From the NCBI GenBank assembly GCA_902783345.1, contig CACZQI010000079.1:1-5334 (forward strand): a stretch of DNA of 5,334 nucleotides, read 5' to 3'. The DNA comes from an uncultured Erysipelotrichaceae bacterium. Its GTDB lineage: Bacteria > Bacillota_I > Bacilli_A > RF39 > UBA660. Each line of letters starts with the position of its first letter. The stretch's first letter is position 1. Below the pieces are notes generated by a model that was given only the letters and a program-made list of their open reading frames with translations, had not been told where the DNA came from and did not search any database. This document shows positions 4,374 to 5,334 of this stretch, piece after piece. Position numbers and translations under genes: made by a program.

Positions 4374-5334
4374 ATTCTTCTTGGTACAACTATAACTTTA
4401 ACTATTTCTTTTCCTTCTATATGTTTTATAATATTTTCTTCATTTAATGCCTTTTCTTTAATTGCATCTTCAGTATCATTTTCATTGACCATAATAGTTG
4501 CTCTAAGTTTTCCATTAACTTGAACACCTATTTTGTATTCACTATCAATAGTTTTAGCTTCATCATATTCTGGCCATGATGCATAAACTAATGAATCTTT
4601 ATGTAATACACTTTCATTTAACTCTTCCATCATATGAGGAGCAAATGGATATAATAATTTAATTAATACTTCATAATCACTAGTCGTAATATTCTCTTTT
4701 TCATAATAAGCATTAACAAGTTTCATAAGTTCAGCAATAGCTGTATTATATTTCATAGCTTCAATATCTAAAGATACTTTCTTTATTGTTTTATGAATTG
4801 TATTTTCAATGTCTTTTGATAATTCGCCTTCTTTAACTCTATCTCCTAATTTAACTACTCGATCTAAGAATCTAGAAACGCCTCTTATCGCATCTTCATT
4901 CCAAGGACATTCTACTCCATAATCACCCATAAATAAGATATATGTTCTTAAGGTATCAGCACCATATTCATCAATTACATCAAGTGGATCAATAACATTG
5001 CCACGACTTTTACTCATTTTTTCACCATCAGGTCCTAAAATTAAACCTTGAGCAGTTCTTTTAGCATATGGTTCAGGGCATGGCACTACACCAATATCAT
5101 ATAAGAATTTATGCCAGAATCTAGAATAAATTAAGTGTCTTGTAACATGCTCCATACCACCATTATACCAATCAACTGGCATCCAGTATTTAAGTTTTTC
5201 CATATTGGCTATTTCTTCATTATTATTTGGGTCAATATATCTTAAGAAATACCATGATGATCCTGCCCACTGCGGCATTGTATCTGTCTCCCGCTTTGCA
5301 TCACCGCCGCACTTAGGGCACTTGCAGTTAACGA
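4352..5334 (-). CDS. leuS: Leucyl-tRNA synthetase, C-terminal part (cut by window edge)
   Basis: LeuS charges tRNA-Leu with leucine in the cytosol. About 327 codons are visible; the frame stays open to base 5334, so the first ATG in it (5276-5278) is internal, not the start. In order from the edge: a Cys-rich CKCPKCGG element (about 5303-5326) followed by AKRETDTMPQWAGSSWYFLRY, the conserved stretch leading back into the catalytic core; then MEHVTRHLIYSRFW; then GEKMSKSRGNVIDP, whose KMSKS signature (5006-5020) binds ATP; then the helical anticodon-binding domain with PFAPHMMEEL; and finally the small C-terminal domain ending KVIVVPRRIVSVVVK, the usual bacterial LeuS end. A full protein would be about 800 residues, so the N-terminal catalytic half and editing domain are missing. 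The terminator follows at once. The last bases at the window edge are markedly richer in GC than the rest of the gene. Confidence 0.97.
   Translation of the reverse strand, partial: VNCKCPKCGGDAKRETDTMPQWAGSSWYFLRYIDPNNNEEIANMEKLKYWMPVDWYNGGMEHVTRHLIYSRFWHKFLYDIGVVPCPEPYAKRTAQGLILGPDGEKMSKSRGNVIDPLDVIDEYGADTLRTYILFMGDYGVECPWNEDAIRGVSRFLDRVVKLGDRVKEGELSKDIENTIHKTIKKVSLDIEAMKYNTAIAELMKLVNAYYEKENITTSDYEVLIKLLYPFAPHMMEELNESVLHKDSLVYASWPEYDEAKTIDSEYKIGVQVNGKLRATIMVNENDTEDAIKEKALNEENIIKHIEGKEIVKVIVVPRRIVSVVVK

Noticed and set aside
4352..5278. Reading the leuS frame as a complete gene starting at the ATG at 5276-5278
   Set aside because: The frame continues upstream to the window edge with conserved LeuS residues (Cys-rich element, RETDT), so that Met is internal.
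1..5334. CRISPR array, tRNA/rRNA gene, insertion sequence or defence system
   Set aside because: No spaced direct repeats, cloverleaf, transposase or defence-type domain is visible, and gaps between genes are at most about 120 bases.
1..5334. Use of the mycoplasma genetic code (TGA as Trp)
   Set aside because: All genes stay open under the standard code, conserved tryptophans are TGG, and visible stops are all TAA, so there is no positive evidence of recoding.

Overview
The window is a 5.3-kb piece of a compact, very AT-rich chromosome. It most likely comes from a low-GC Firmicutes/Bacillota lineage of the Bacilli or Mollicutes-related (RF39-like) type. The evidence is strong AT bias, Shine-Dalgarno motifs of the AGGAGG type, and TAA as the stop of every gene whose end is visible. 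Bacillus-type families (Cse60, and a MurJ of the YtgP/SpoVB group) are also present. Tryptophan is written TGG throughout and all frames are intact under the standard bacterial code, so nothing requires the mycoplasma code. This placement is inference, not a database match.

Layout, left to right: 1-84 (-) is the start of a probable trmB (tRNA m7G46 methyltransferase), cut by the window edge. 144-446 (+) is a small Asn/Met-rich protein with a perfect heptad coiled coil, the only plus-strand gene. 443-2092 (-) is a 549-residue MurJ/SpoVB-type lipid flippase. 2092-2274 (-) is a Cse60-like small protein whose stop codon overlaps the flippase start (TAATG). 2397-3038 (-) is a thymidylate-kinase-family protein with an atypical P-loop. 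3092-4276 (-) is a membrane protein with a DUF5684-like N-terminus, a long Pro/Ala/Glu/Val linker and a C-terminal zinc ribbon. 4352-5334 (-) is the C-terminal part of leucyl-tRNA synthetase, cut by the right edge.

The genes are mostly separate transcription units packed tightly. Three intrinsic terminators are visible. Two of them use the end of their own coding sequence as the 5' arm, and the third (for the plus-strand gene) lies inside the end of the opposing flippase gene. Promoter-like extended -10 boxes sit just downstream of two terminators. cse60-murJ is the only clear operon, and tmk may read into it because no good terminator follows tmk. The longest gap without a gene is about 120 bases. 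I see no RNA gene, mobile element or CRISPR array.

Functionally the region is mainly housekeeping: translation (leuS, trmB), nucleotide metabolism (tmk-like) and envelope or peptidoglycan precursor transport (murJ), with a sporulation-associated small gene. I see no convincing new multi-gene system. The points most worth checking are the Cse60-flippase coupling, the variant P-loop kinase, the plus-strand coiled-coil gene with its operator-like dyad and embedded terminator, the membrane/zinc-ribbon protein, and a GC-rich patch inside leuS at the right edge.
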